Positions 43,987 through 52,163 of a stretch of 64,000 nucleotides of DNA are shown here, piece after piece. A program made the translations under genes and the position numbers. The notes under the pieces were generated by a model. The model searched no databases and was not told where the DNA came from. It worked only from the letters and a program-made list of their open reading frames with translations. The stretch's first letter is position 1. Each line of letters opens with the position of its first letter. The stretch is from Belnapia arida (GTDB taxonomy: Bacteria; Pseudomonadota; Alphaproteobacteria; Acetobacterales; Acetobacteraceae): the NCBI RefSeq assembly GCF_016773205.1, contig NZ_JAETWB010000001.1:496001-560000 (forward strand). Direction: 5' to 3'.

Positions 43987-44308
43987 ATCTTTTCCGCCTG
44001 CGACGAGGTTGCGCTACTGGCCGGTTCAGGTTCCCGCCCGGGTTGTTGGCATCAGGGGCCCATCATGGCATGAAGCATGTTGTTCCGCATTCAAAATATT
44101 AAGGTGCAGTGCAGCATTATCCACCCTAGGTTGTGCAAAGACACGAGGTATCGCAAGGAATGGAGCGGGCGCAAGCTTGGCTGGATGTCGTTTGCGGAGA
44201 CGGAAGGCTGTCCTCGGACTGCTGAACGGAAGATGAAGGTTACGGTAGCGGCAAAGCCCGTCGAAGGGGTTGCAGCCCGCTGCCTGACCCGTTAGGAAGC
44301 GCCGACCT
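43987..44308. promoter_or_regulatory. upstream region of the capsule-lipid operon
   Basis: This 320-base gap separates the TTG start of the glycosyltransferase gene from tRNA-Thr. It is clearly AT-richer than its surroundings, especially 44070-44160, and must carry the promoter of the long minus-strand operon and that of the rightward tRNA. I find no defined operator. The short open frames in it have no support. Confidence 0.45.
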
Positions 44309-44383
<75 letters not shown>

Positions 44384-44689
44384 TCTTGCCCATTTCATTT
44401 GCAGTGGCCCAAACCGCGACAGGCGGACCACTTCTGCCGCCCGTTCCGCCACAGGCAATCGTCGTGGCCGACCACAAGCAGCTGTCCATGCCTAGGTGGA
44501 GCTGAATGAGGCCGGGCGTTTTGCGTCGCTCGTCTTTGCCGATGAAGGTGAGGCGGTAGGCTTCGGCTTCATAGCGGCCGTGCTCGGCAGGACGTCTGCG
44601 TCCGGCGACGAAGCCTGCGCCGCTGCCGCCCACGAAAACGTATACCTTTGCGGCTTGCCGGCTTTGGCAGGGCAGGCCATGCCATCGGC
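44384..44689. other. 306-base gap after tRNA-Thr
   Basis: No supported gene. A chance frame (81 codons, 44496-44741) runs into the lipoprotein gene but has no ribosome site or motif. The region must hold the promoter for the lipoprotein pair. The minus-strand frame across the tRNA is the common antisense-tRNA artefact. Confidence 0.4.
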
Positions 44690-45205
44690 ATGCCTGATAC
44701 GCTTCGCCGTGCTGCCGGACTCCTCCTTGTCCTCTCGCTGATGGGCGGCCTGCCCGGTTGCGCCGTGCTGGTCGCCGAAAGTGCGAGCACGGCGGCAGGC
44801 GTCACTGGCGCCGGGGTGTCGGATGCGATCGGCGCCAATGCGGCGGCGACCACGGCAATCGGCCTCGGCGTCCAGGCGGTCGGGCGGGCCGGGCTGCAGT
44901 TTGCGCAGCGCCGGGCGCATGGGTCTGCACAGGACGGCATTGCCCGGGCCGCGGGGCCGCTTCTGGTCGGCGGAGTCGCACGCTGGTCCATCAGCCACAG
45001 CCTGCCGATCGAGCCCGACGAGCAGGGCGAGGTGACGGTTTCGCGGCTGATCGGTGCCGGCGGGCTTGAGTGCAAGGAAATCGTCTTCTCGGTCGATCGG
45101 AAGCGGGAGCGCGGTTTCTACACCGCGACCATCTGCCGCGACGGCGAGGCCTGGCGCTGGGCCAGTGCGGAGCCGGCGACGGCGCGCTGGGGCTCGCTGC
45201 AATGA
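44690..45205 (+). CDS. lipoprotein, first of a tandem paralogous pair
   Basis: A 171-residue predicted outer-membrane or periplasmic lipoprotein. The signal is MPDTLRRAAGLLLVLSLMGGLPGC, with lipobox LPGC at about residues 21-24. Next comes an Ala/Gly-rich segment that might insert as a glycine-zipper-like helix (AATTAIGLGVQAVGRAG), followed by a C-terminal globular domain ending EPATARWGSLQ. The same domain order and ending recur in the next gene, which overlaps by 4 bases (ATGA). The earlier ATG at 44648 would put a 14-residue hydrophilic leader before the signal and is not favoured. The family is not recognised. Confidence 0.7.
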   Translation: MPDTLRRAAGLLLVLSLMGGLPGCAVLVAESASTAAGVTGAGVSDAIGANAAATTAIGLGVQAVGRAGLQFAQRRAHGSAQDGIARAAGPLLVGGVARWSISHSLPIEPDEQGEVTVSRLIGAGGLECKEIVFSVDRKRERGFYTATICRDGEAWRWASAEPATARWGSLQ

Positions 45206-45675
45206 GGCGGCTGGCGTTGGTGCTGCTGCCGCTCGCGCTCGCCGGCTGCAACCAGGCGGCGGATGTGGCGGGCGCGGTCGTCGGCGGCGGCGCGGCGTTG
45301 GCCAGCGGCAATCCGGCCCTGGCGATCGGCGTCGGCATCGGCGTACGGGCGGCCACCGCGGCCGGCATCCGCTATGTGGTACGGAGCCGGCACGGGGCTG
45401 AACAGGACGAGGTGGCGGCGGTGATCGGCAGCCTCGCCCTGGGCGAGGTGCGGCGCTGGCGCATCCGCCATACCATTCCGCTCGGCAACGAGGAGGGCGA
45501 GGTGCGACTGGTGCGGGAGATCGACAATGCCCTCGCCCCCTGCCGCGAGGCCTTGTTCTCGGTGGAGGAGGACGGAGAGCGGCAGTGGTTCCTCACCACC
45601 GCCTGTCGCCAGGGTGAAGGCTGGAAATGGGCAGCGGCGGAGCCGGCGGTGCCACGCTGGGGCAGCCTGCAATAG
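45202..45675 (+). CDS. lipoprotein, second of a tandem paralogous pair
   Basis: A 157-residue lipoprotein with signal MRRLALVLLPLALAGC (lipobox LAGC). Like its upstream neighbour it has an Ala/Gly helix (ALAIGVGIGVRAATAAGI) and a C-terminal domain with conserved positions: RWRIRHTIPLGNEEGEVRLVREI corresponds to RWSISHSLPIEPDEQGEVTVSRL, and EPAVPRWGSLQ to EPATARWGSLQ. One Cys in each C-terminal domain pair (APCREALF, TACRQGEGWKW) matches ECKEIVF and TICRDGEAWRW, so a shared disulfide is likely. The genes arose by duplication. Function is unknown; a bidirectional hairpin follows. Confidence 0.72.
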   Translation: MRRLALVLLPLALAGCNQAADVAGAVVGGGAALASGNPALAIGVGIGVRAATAAGIRYVVRSRHGAEQDEVAAVIGSLALGEVRRWRIRHTIPLGNEEGEVRLVREIDNALAPCREALFSVEEDGERQWFLTTACRQGEGWKWAAAEPAVPRWGSLQ

Positions 45676-45690
45676 ACCCACCATGGAAGG

Positions 45691-45716
45691 GGGGACCCCG
45701 CAGTGGCGGGATCCCC
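45691..45716. terminator. hairpin between lipoprotein and phage-tail genes
   Basis: GGGGACCCCGC and GCGGGATCCCC pair over 11 positions with one mismatch, loop AGTG. It lies between convergent stops at 45675 and 45727 and could act in both directions. There is no U-tract. Confidence 0.5.
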
Positions 45717-45726
45717 GAGGCCCGGC

Positions 45727-46101
45727 TCAGTTCGGCGTCAGCACCAGCCCGGCGGCATTGATCGTCACCGTCCCCGCGCCGGTCACGGCAGCCGCGCTGG
45801 CCAGCGCCGACCAGGTGAGCGGGTTGCCGCCGCTCGCCGCGTCGAACAGCCCGACATGGGTCAGCGTGCCGACCGCGGCGGTGAAGGTGAAGCGGATGGC
45901 GTCTGTGTTCTGCTGCGCGCCGGTGCCGCTGAAGGTCACCTTCTGCCGGGCATAGCCACTGCCCACCGGCTCGCCGGTCAGCCCGGCTGGGTCGCTGCCG
46001 CCGGTGCCGAGGCCAACAAAGACCTGGCTCGGCAGGGCCGGGCTGCGTGCGCAGAGCGCGCGGCCGAGCAGGTTCTTCGCATAATCCGTCAGGTCAGCCA
46101 T
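45727..46101 (-). CDS. phage tail fibre-type small structural protein
   Basis: A 124-residue beta-rich protein. The segments YARQKVTFSGTG, FTFTAAVGTLTHVGLFDAASGGNPLTW and GAGTVTINAAGLVLT are characteristic of short phage proteins encoded next to tail fibres and spikes. It has no signal peptide. It lies 47 bases downstream of the tail spike gene on the same strand. Its role is presumably structural, at the distal tail. Confidence 0.75.
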   Translation of the reverse strand: MADLTDYAKNLLGRALCARSPALPSQVFVGLGTGGSDPAGLTGEPVGSGYARQKVTFSGTGAQQNTDAIRFTFTAAVGTLTHVGLFDAASGGNPLTWSALASAAAVTGAGTVTINAAGLVLTPN

Positions 46102-46148
46102 GGGATGCTCCTTGGATTGGGGAGAGGGACAGGCGATGCGCGCCGGCC

Positions 46149-49067
46149 TCAGCCGACGGCTTCGACCGAGAGCAGGCGAGCGACCCAGTTGATGGTCTTG
46201 CTCGCCTCGCCGGTGCCGCTGATGGCGAGGCCGCCGTTGGTGGTGTCGGCATCGAGGGTCAGCCGCCAGGCGGTGGCGCCGCTGTCGCCGATCCCCGGGG
46301 CGAGGCCGGTGCCGGCGGTGATGGCGGCGAGCGCCGGCCCGCTGCCGAGGGCAACGCCGCCGACCAGCACCGTCACCGCCGCCGTGGCGCCGCGCCGGAT
46401 GAGCAGGCTCGCCTCCCAGCTCGCCGTGTCGCCCGCCATGCCTGCGGTGCCACCGACCTGGCGGGCGATCACCAGCAGCTTGATGCGGTAGCTGCCGCCG
46501 GTCGGCAGGTTGACCGTGTTCGTGCTGCCGGGCGTGTTGGCATCCGCGGTGAGGCGGGTGATGGTCGCATCGCTTGTCTGGCGACGGAGGATGAACTCAC
46601 CCGCCTGCGCGTCGCCCGCGGCTGCAAACTGCCCTCCTCCCCAGGCGCCTCGGGCCATGATGCCGCGGGCGGACGCCTGCAGGCCGCCCGGCACCCAACT
46701 ATCCTGCCCGGTAGCCGCGTTTCCGCGGCCGCCGGCCACGGTGGCTCCGATACCCTGGGCCAGGTTGCTGTCGCCGCCTCCGACAGTGCAGCTTGTGGAG
46801 GATGCGGTGTTGGACCTGCCGCCGCCGATGACGGTGTTCGCTCCGCTCGCAACCTGGGTTGCGGTGGTTCTGATGGTCTGCCAGTCCACGGCATTGGCGC
46901 CGCGCGCATTGCCGCCGTTCGCGGTGTTGTCGGACAGTGTGGCAGTGAGGGCACCGCTGCCTTTCGGCGCCACTACCAGCCCGATATTGGTATCGCTCCC
47001 CTCCGCCAGCAGCGCGGCCGCCATACCGGCCGCGCTGCCGTAAAAGCCGAGCCGGTTCACCGCGCTCGCCACAGGTGCGATCCGCACCGTCTCCGACCCG
47101 TTGACCGAGAGCGACAGCGCCCCGGTCGAGGCGCGGGAGAGGCCGGTCGCCGCAGCGCCGGCGAAGCCGAGGCCGGGCGCTGCGGCCGTGCCGTCGGCGA
47201 CGCTCGCCACCGCCCCGGCCACCGTGTAATTCTGTGCCCTGACAAAGGCAGTGGTGGCGACGGCCGTCGAGTTGTCGGTGCTCGCCGGCGTCGTCGTCCG
47301 CGCGAGCCCGGTTCCCTTCGGCGCCAGGGTGATGCCGATCGCCGCGTCGCTGCCCTGGGCCGACAGCGTCACCGCGCCGCCTGCGACGCCGCCATCGGCG
47401 CGCAGCCAGTTCACCGCCGGGGCCGCCGCATTGCCGATAGCGAATGCCGTGGCGCCGTTCGCCTGCAACGCCACCGTGCCCATGCCCTTGGCGGCCAGCT
47501 GGAGGCCGATATTGGCATCCGCGCCCTGCGCCTGCGCCGTGACGGGGCTGCCGGTGGTGGCGCCACTGACCAGCAGGCGGTTCACCGTGCCGGCCGGCGT
47601 CGCCACTTCCAGCGCGTGGCCGCCCGGCGCGCCGCCAAGGGTGATGCCGCCCGCCGCGGTCGCCCGCAGCACCTCGGCGCCGCCGGCGGAGGCGGCGAGG
47701 CTGCCGCCGGCCGGCAGGAAGAGCCCGGTATCGACGCCGCCGACCGCAAGGCCGGGCCGGGCCGCCTGGCCGGCCGGCGTGCCGCTGGCGAGCACCGCAT
47801 TGGTTCCGGCATTGACGACGAGCCCGCCGTTCTCGAGCAGCGGCGGGGTGCCGAGGTAGATGGCATTCGGCGTCGCCGCGCCGCTATCGGCGATCTGGAT
47901 CGCCGCGGCGCCGTTGTTCCGCGTGTTGAAGCGGGTGCAGCGGAGCGAGAAGATGTCGAGCCGGTTGCCCGTGCCGTTCACCCGGACCGGGCTATCCTCC
48001 ACCGCATCGGTGCGGAGGTTGCCGATCTGCACCCGGGTGTTCGAGCCGTCCACCTGGATCGCCGCCGAGTCCGGCAGCGGGGCGCCGGCGGAGTTGAAGA
48101 TCTCGTTGTGCGAGGTGAAGTTGGCGATCTGGCCGTCCGTGCCGGAGCCTTCCACCCAAAGCCCGTATTTCACGAAATCCGCATAGGCTTGGCCGATGTA
48201 GAATTTCGTCGTCACCCCGCTTTCCGAGCTGCCGAAGCGGAACATGCTGCGGTAGCCGAGGGCGAAGGCCTGGTCGATAAAGACGCCGTCGCTGCGGCGG
48301 AAGACCATCGCATCCGCATTGGCCTGCTGCCAGGCAAGGACGAAGGCGTTGGAGGTCCAGAACGTCCAGAAATGGACGCTGTGGATTCGCGGGATGTCGT
48401 AGCACTGGTCGACCTCGACGCCCGTGGTGAAGACCTGGGCGCGCAGGCGGCGGATGTCGAGCCGGCCCGAATTCCTACAGTAGATTCCCTTGTTGACGTT
48501 GCAGAGGAAGACATTGTCGAAATCGACTCCGCCGAAGCAGTCCTCGATGCGGAAGACATAGTCGTAGGCGGTCGGCGCCCATCCGCTGACCTGCGCCGCG
48601 CCGTGCGTCTGCTGCACGGCGATGTCGCGCAGCCCGGAGCCGCGGGTGTTGACGCCAGTGAAGGTGAAGGGGGTGAAGCCCGTGGAATTGATGCGCAGCC
48701 AGGTTCCCTGGCCGGCGCCGGGCCCCTCTGTGAAGCCCGCGCCCTGGAGGCGGATGGTGGCGCCATTCAGCACCACCGGCGAGGCGATGCGGTAGACCTT
48801 CGGGCCGAGGAAAAGCGTGCCGCCGCCCTTCGTCTTGAGGTCGTCGATGGCGGCCTGGAAGGCGGGGCCGTCATCGGCGCTACCATCGCCCTTGGCGCCG
48901 TAGTCGCGCACATGGGCGCCCCGGTCGACGAGCACCGCGCCGCGCAGTTGCGCGAGGGTGGCGCGCCGGGTCTCGGTGGTGCTGCCGCTGGCCTGCACCA
49001 GCGGGGCGATGTCGGTATCGCCGAGGGTGCTGGCCGCGGGCAGCTCGCTGATCCTTGCGTCGGGCAT
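46149..49067 (-). CDS. phage-type tail spike/fibre with pectate-lyase-like beta-helix
   Basis: A 972-residue protein. A short head domain (MPDARISELPAAST, residues 1-45) is typical of phage fibre attachment regions. RDYGAKGDGSADDGPAFQAAI (54-74) opens a right-handed beta-helix of the Pectate_lyase_3 type running to about 420. Three related repeats with the pattern AQGSDxxIGxxLAPKGTG follow at about 509-530, 567-588 and 684-706, and the phage fibre motif NSTAVATTAFVRAQN at 599-613. The region 735-800 resembles YadA-like head repeats (NTVIGGGRSNTASS and SNLAQGIGATVAGG). Beta-helix spikes often cleave surface polysaccharide; catalytic residues are not assignable here. There is no signal peptide. 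Confidence 0.82.
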   Translation of the reverse strand: MPDARISELPAASTLGDTDIAPLVQASGSTTETRRATLAQLRGAVLVDRGAHVRDYGAKGDGSADDGPAFQAAIDDLKTKGGGTLFLGPKVYRIASPVVLNGATIRLQGAGFTEGPGAGQGTWLRINSTGFTPFTFTGVNTRGSGLRDIAVQQTHGAAQVSGWAPTAYDYVFRIEDCFGGVDFDNVFLCNVNKGIYCRNSGRLDIRRLRAQVFTTGVEVDQCYDIPRIHSVHFWTFWTSNAFVLAWQQANADAMVFRRSDGVFIDQAFALGYRSMFRFGSSESGVTTKFYIGQAYADFVKYGLWVEGSGTDGQIANFTSHNEIFNSAGAPLPDSAAIQVDGSNTRVQIGNLRTDAVEDSPVRVNGTGNRLDIFSLRCTRFNTRNNGAAAIQIADSGAATPNAIYLGTPPLLENGGLVVNAGTNAVLASGTPAGQAARPGLAVGGVDTGLFLPAGGSLAASAGGAEVLRATAAGGITLGGAPGGHALEVATPAGTVNRLLVSGATTGSPVTAQAQGADANIGLQLAAKGMGTVALQANGATAFAIGNAAAPAVNWLRADGGVAGGAVTLSAQGSDAAIGITLAPKGTGLARTTTPASTDNSTAVATTAFVRAQNYTVAGAVASVADGTAAAPGLGFAGAAATGLSRASTGALSLSVNGSETVRIAPVASAVNRLGFYGSAAGMAAALLAEGSDTNIGLVVAPKGSGALTATLSDNTANGGNARGANAVDWQTIRTTATQVASGANTVIGGGRSNTASSTSCTVGGGDSNLAQGIGATVAGGRGNAATGQDSWVPGGLQASARGIMARGAWGGGQFAAAGDAQAGEFILRRQTSDATITRLTADANTPGSTNTVNLPTGGSYRIKLLVIARQVGGTAGMAGDTASWEASLLIRRGATAAVTVLVGGVALGSGPALAAITAGTGLAPGIGDSGATAWRLTLDADTTNGGLAISGTGEASKTINWVARLLSVEAVG

Positions 49068-49086
49068 CGGGCTCCGGTCCGGATGG

Positions 49087-49108
49087 GCAGGCGGCGGAGG
49101 CCGCCTGC
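49087..49108. repeat. perfect 9-bp inverted repeat between tail genes
   Basis: GCAGGCGGC and GCCGCCTGC with loop GGAG. It lies between the stop of the 217-residue phage protein gene and the start of the spike, and could attenuate or end the upstream transcript on the minus strand. Confidence 0.5.
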
Positions 49109-49112
49109 GGGT

Positions 49113-49143
49113 GGGGGTGGGGAGGGCGGGGGGACGGGGAGGG
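49113..49143 (+). other. G-quadruplex-like G-tract cluster
   Basis: Six runs of three or more G occur within 31 bases, separated by 1-2 bases, on the plus strand next to the inverted repeat. The sequence satisfies the G4 pattern, so the strand opposite to the tail-gene mRNA could fold. The role is unknown. Confidence 0.55.
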
Positions 49144-49146
49144 CGG

Positions 49147-49800
49147 CTACTGCTTCAGCACGACGCCCGATTCGCTCAGCAGGCGCCCATCGCTTTCGGC
49201 CAGGATCAGCTTCAGGTCGGGCCCGACATTGAAGCTGCGGGAGAGCAGGCCGAGCGAAGGGTCCGCCGCATCCTCGACGCGGATGCGGTAGCCGGTGCCG
49301 ATGGCGGGCGTCGGGAAGGTGGCCGAGGCGCCGCCGCCGACCACCGGCACCACCTGCACCGGCGGGATGACGGCGCCGCTGCCGTCGCGCAGGCTGAAGA
49401 CGACCTGGCTGACAGGGCCGAGCACCGTCGCCGAAACCGGGATGGTGGTGCCGGCGACGATGCCGGCGGCGAAGGGGGCGAGGATGATGGTGCGCACCAC
49501 CGCCGCCGCCGCCTGGCCGAAGCTGAAGCGCTGGGCGACGCTGCGCACGGTGTTGATCGGCCCGACCGCGCCATCCAGCGTGAGGCCGGTGCCCAGGGCG
49601 GGGCCGCTGCGGACCGGCAGCAGCGCCATCGCATCCGCGGTCTGCAGCACCATCAGGTCGCCCGGCTTGAGGCTGCCGGCGACCGCGGCGAAATAACCGG
49701 CGGCGGTGACCGTGGCGCGGCTGTCGGCGGTGCGGTACTGCCAGAGGGTGAAGCTGTTGCCCTGGATCAGGGCTGCAAGATTGGCCGAGCTGAAGGGCAC
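49147..49800 (-). CDS. phage-like tail-associated protein
   Basis: A 217-residue protein starting at GTG 49800 (the frame is open further upstream but Pro-rich and without support; ACGGAG lies 6 bases before the GTG). The N-terminal block FSSANLAALIQGNSFTLW and YRTADSRATVTAAGYFAAVAG is a conserved segment of phage proteins usually encoded just before a tail fibre or spike. Residues about 130-217 form an Ig-like beta domain (IPVSATVLGPVSQVVFSLRDGSG, GYRIRVEDAADPSLGLLSRSF). It is first in a three-gene tail module reading leftwards. The module has no capsid, portal, terminase or lysis genes around it. Confidence 0.72.
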   Translation of the reverse strand: MPFSSANLAALIQGNSFTLWQYRTADSRATVTAAGYFAAVAGSLKPGDLMVLQTADAMALLPVRSGPALGTGLTLDGAVGPINTVRSVAQRFSFGQAAAAVVRTIILAPFAAGIVAGTTIPVSATVLGPVSQVVFSLRDGSGAVIPPVQVVPVVGGGASATFPTPAIGTGYRIRVEDAADPSLGLLSRSFNVGPDLKLILAESDGRLLSESGVVLKQ

Positions 49801-50016
49801 GGGGGTCTCCGTCTCAACGGCGCCGCGCCTTCCGGGAGGAGCTTCCGGAAGGGGGAGGGGCGCGGGGAAGGGCAGGGGGAGCGCCGGGCGCAATTCGGCC
49901 GTCGGCGAAGGCTGGAATAGTGGAACGTTACGGCATCGTCAAGGAAAAACGTCCTAGTTCGGGAAAAGCGACTTCGTCCTAGTCTCCGCTCCCGCCCGAA
50001 CCCTGCCGGAGGCCGG

Positions 50017-51114
50017 ATGCGCCGCCTTGCCCTGATCGTCGCCCTGCTGCTGGCCCCGCTCGCCGCCCCATGCCCTGCCAGGGCCCAGCCGGTGCTGAAC
50101 GTCTACAATTGGACCGACTACATCGACCCCTATGTGGTGCAGCGCTTCCAGCAGGAGACGGGCATCCGCATCCGCTATGACGTCTATGACAGCCTGGAGA
50201 CGCTGGAAGGAAAACTCTCCGCCGGGCGCAGCGGGTACGACCTCGTCGTCCCGACCAGCGAGCCGACCTTCGCCCGGCTGGTCCGTGCCGGGGCCTTGCT
50301 GCCGCTGGACCGGGCGAGGATTCCCAACTGGCGCAACCTGGACACGGGGCTGATGGCGCGCGCGTCGGGGGCAGATCCCGGCAATGCGCATGGGGCGATC
50401 TATCTCTGGGGCACCGTGGGACTCGGCCTCCGGCTCGACCGCATCCGGGCCATCGCGCCCGATCTCGCCCTCGACGGGCTCGATGTGCTGCTGAAGCCGG
50501 AGAATGCGCGGCGCCTCGCCGGCTGCGGCCTCGCGGTGATGGACAGCGCGACGGATGTGCTGCCCTCCGTGCTGCGCTGGCTGGGGCGAAACCCGGACAG
50601 CGCCGATCCCGCCGACCTGCGCGCGGCCGAGGCGGCGCTGCTCGCCATCCGCCCGCAGCTCCGCGCCATCCCCGGCTCCGGCGCGCTGCTCGACATGCTG
50701 GCGACGGGCGAGATCTGCGTCGCGTTGACCTACAGCGGCGATGTCATCCAGGCCGCGGCGCGGGCGCGCGAGGCAAGGCGCGGCGTCGAGATCGGCTACG
50801 CGGCACCGGCCGCAGGGCCGCAGATCTTCTTCGACATGCTGGCGATTCCGGCCGATGCGCCGCACCCGGAGGCGGCGCATGCCTTCATCGACTTCCTGCT
50901 GCGGCCCGATAACATCGCCGCCGTCAGCAGCCATGTGCGCTACCCCAATGCGGTGCCGGCGAGCCGGCCGCTGATCACGGAAGCGGTGCGGGATGACCTG
51001 AATGTCTATCCGCCGGAGGCGGCGCTGGCAGGGGCCTTCGTCGCCGGCACGCCGGGCCCGCAGGCGGAGCGGCTGCGCAGCCGTCTCTGGAGCCGCTTCC
51101 GGGCGGGCCGTTGA
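50017..51114 (+). CDS. polyamine-type ABC transporter substrate-binding protein (PotD/PotF-like)
   Basis: A 365-residue periplasmic binding protein with signal peptide ALIVALLLAPLAAPCPARA. The mature start LNVYNWTDYIDPYVVQRFQQETGIRI is the classic PotD/PotF opening, and YDLVVPTSEPTF, GAIYLWGTVGLG and ALTYSGDVIQAA are ligand-site blocks. It binds putrescine, spermidine or a related amine. It is first in a four-gene importer operon in the PotF-G-H-I order. The downstream ATPase begins at a TTG that overlaps its stop. Confidence 0.88.
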   Translation: MRRLALIVALLLAPLAAPCPARAQPVLNVYNWTDYIDPYVVQRFQQETGIRIRYDVYDSLETLEGKLSAGRSGYDLVVPTSEPTFARLVRAGALLPLDRARIPNWRNLDTGLMARASGADPGNAHGAIYLWGTVGLGLRLDRIRAIAPDLALDGLDVLLKPENARRLAGCGLAVMDSATDVLPSVLRWLGRNPDSADPADLRAAEAALLAIRPQLRAIPGSGALLDMLATGEICVALTYSGDVIQAAARAREARRGVEIGYAAPAAGPQIFFDMLAIPADAPHPEAAHAFIDFLLRPDNIAAVSSHVRYPNAVPASRPLITEAVRDDLNVYPPEAALAGAFVAGTPGPQAERLRSRLWSRFRAGR

Positions 51115-52163
51115 ACTTGGCGCTGCTCGCCGTCCGGGGGCTGACAAAGCGCTTCGGCGCGGCTCTGGCGCTCGACGGGCTGGATCTCGAGGTGCGGCCG
51201 GGCGAATTCCTGGCGCTGCTCGGCGGCTCCGGCTCCGGCAAGTCGACGCTGCTGCGGTTGGTGGCGGGATTCGAGGTGCCTGACGCCGGGCGCATGCTGC
51301 TGGAGGGGAGGGACCTCGCCGGCCTGCCGCCGCATGCCCGGCCGGTCGGCATGATGTTCCAGAGCTATGCGCTTTTCCCGCATCTCACCGTCTTCGACAA
51401 TGTCGCCTATGGGCTGCGGCGCGAGGGAACGGCGCGCGCCGAGATCGGGCGCCGCGTCGGCGAGGCGCTGGCCATGGTCGGGCTGGAGGCGATGGCCGGG
51501 CGGAAGCCGCAGCAGCTCTCAGGCGGGCAGCGGCAGCGGGTGGCGCTGGTCCGCTCGCTGGTGAAGCGGCCGCGGCTGCTGCTGCTGGACGAGCCGCTCG
51601 CCGCCCTCGATGCGGGCCTGCGGGAGCGGACCGGGCTAGAGCTGCGGGCGCTGCAACGCCGCACCGGTGCCGGCTTCGTCATGGTGACGCATGACCAGGC
51701 GGAGGCGCTGGCGCTGGCCGACCGAATCGCCGTGCTGGAGGCGGGGCGGCTCGCCCAGTGCGGCCCGCCGGCCGAGCTCTACGAGCGCCCGGCGACGCGC
51801 TTCGTCGCCCGCTTCCTCGGTGCGGCCAATGTGCTGGAAGGAAAGGTCCGCGCGGATGGCGCCGTGGAGGCGGGCGCCTGCCGCCTCGCCCTGCCGCATG
51901 GCGCCGCACCGGGCGAGACCCTGGCCGTGGCGCTGCGGCCGGAGCGCATCCGCCTGCTTCCCGGCGCGCCACCCGTGGCCAATGGTGTCGGTGGGGTGCT
52001 GCGGGACATCGCCTATCGCGGCGATGGCTGGATGGCGCTGGTCGCCCTGCCGGATGGTGCGGAGCTGCGCGTCGCCCTGCCCGTCGGCGCCGCGCCGCCC
52101 GATCCGGGATCACACCTCGCCCTCGGCTGGCCGGCCGAGGCGCTGGTGGCGCTCCACGCCTGA
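51111..52163 (+). CDS. polyamine ABC importer ATPase (PotG/PotA-like)
   Basis: A 350-residue ATPase with all motifs intact: Walker A GGSGSGKST near residue 40, Q-loop MMFQSYALFPHLTVF, signature QLSGGQRQRVAL, Walker B LLLLDEPLAALD and H-loop VTHDQAEA. The C-terminal TOBE domain (LAVALRPERIRLLPGA) is present. The start is a TTG at 51111 overlapping the binding-protein stop (TTGA). It contrasts with the degenerate relative at 23137, whose regions around RIAQCDRPRALYEEPAT match this protein closely. It energises uptake through the two permeases that follow. Confidence 0.9.
   Translation: MNLALLAVRGLTKRFGAALALDGLDLEVRPGEFLALLGGSGSGKSTLLRLVAGFEVPDAGRMLLEGRDLAGLPPHARPVGMMFQSYALFPHLTVFDNVAYGLRREGTARAEIGRRVGEALAMVGLEAMAGRKPQQLSGGQRQRVALVRSLVKRPRLLLLDEPLAALDAGLRERTGLELRALQRRTGAGFVMVTHDQAEALALADRIAVLEAGRLAQCGPPAELYERPATRFVARFLGAANVLEGKVRADGAVEAGACRLALPHGAAPGETLAVALRPERIRLLPGAPPVANGVGGVLRDIAYRGDGWMALVALPDGAELRVALPVGAAPPDPGSHLALGWPAEALVALHA

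Noticed and set aside
44496-44741. 81-codon plus-strand frame between tRNA and lipoprotein genes
   Set aside because: It overlaps the signal sequence of the lipoprotein in another frame and has no recognisable features.
46047-49232. 1061-codon plus-strand frame opposite the tail spike
   Set aside because: It is an antisense shadow: Arg/Gly/Ala-rich, no domain, no ribosome site. The minus-strand protein has clear phage motifs.
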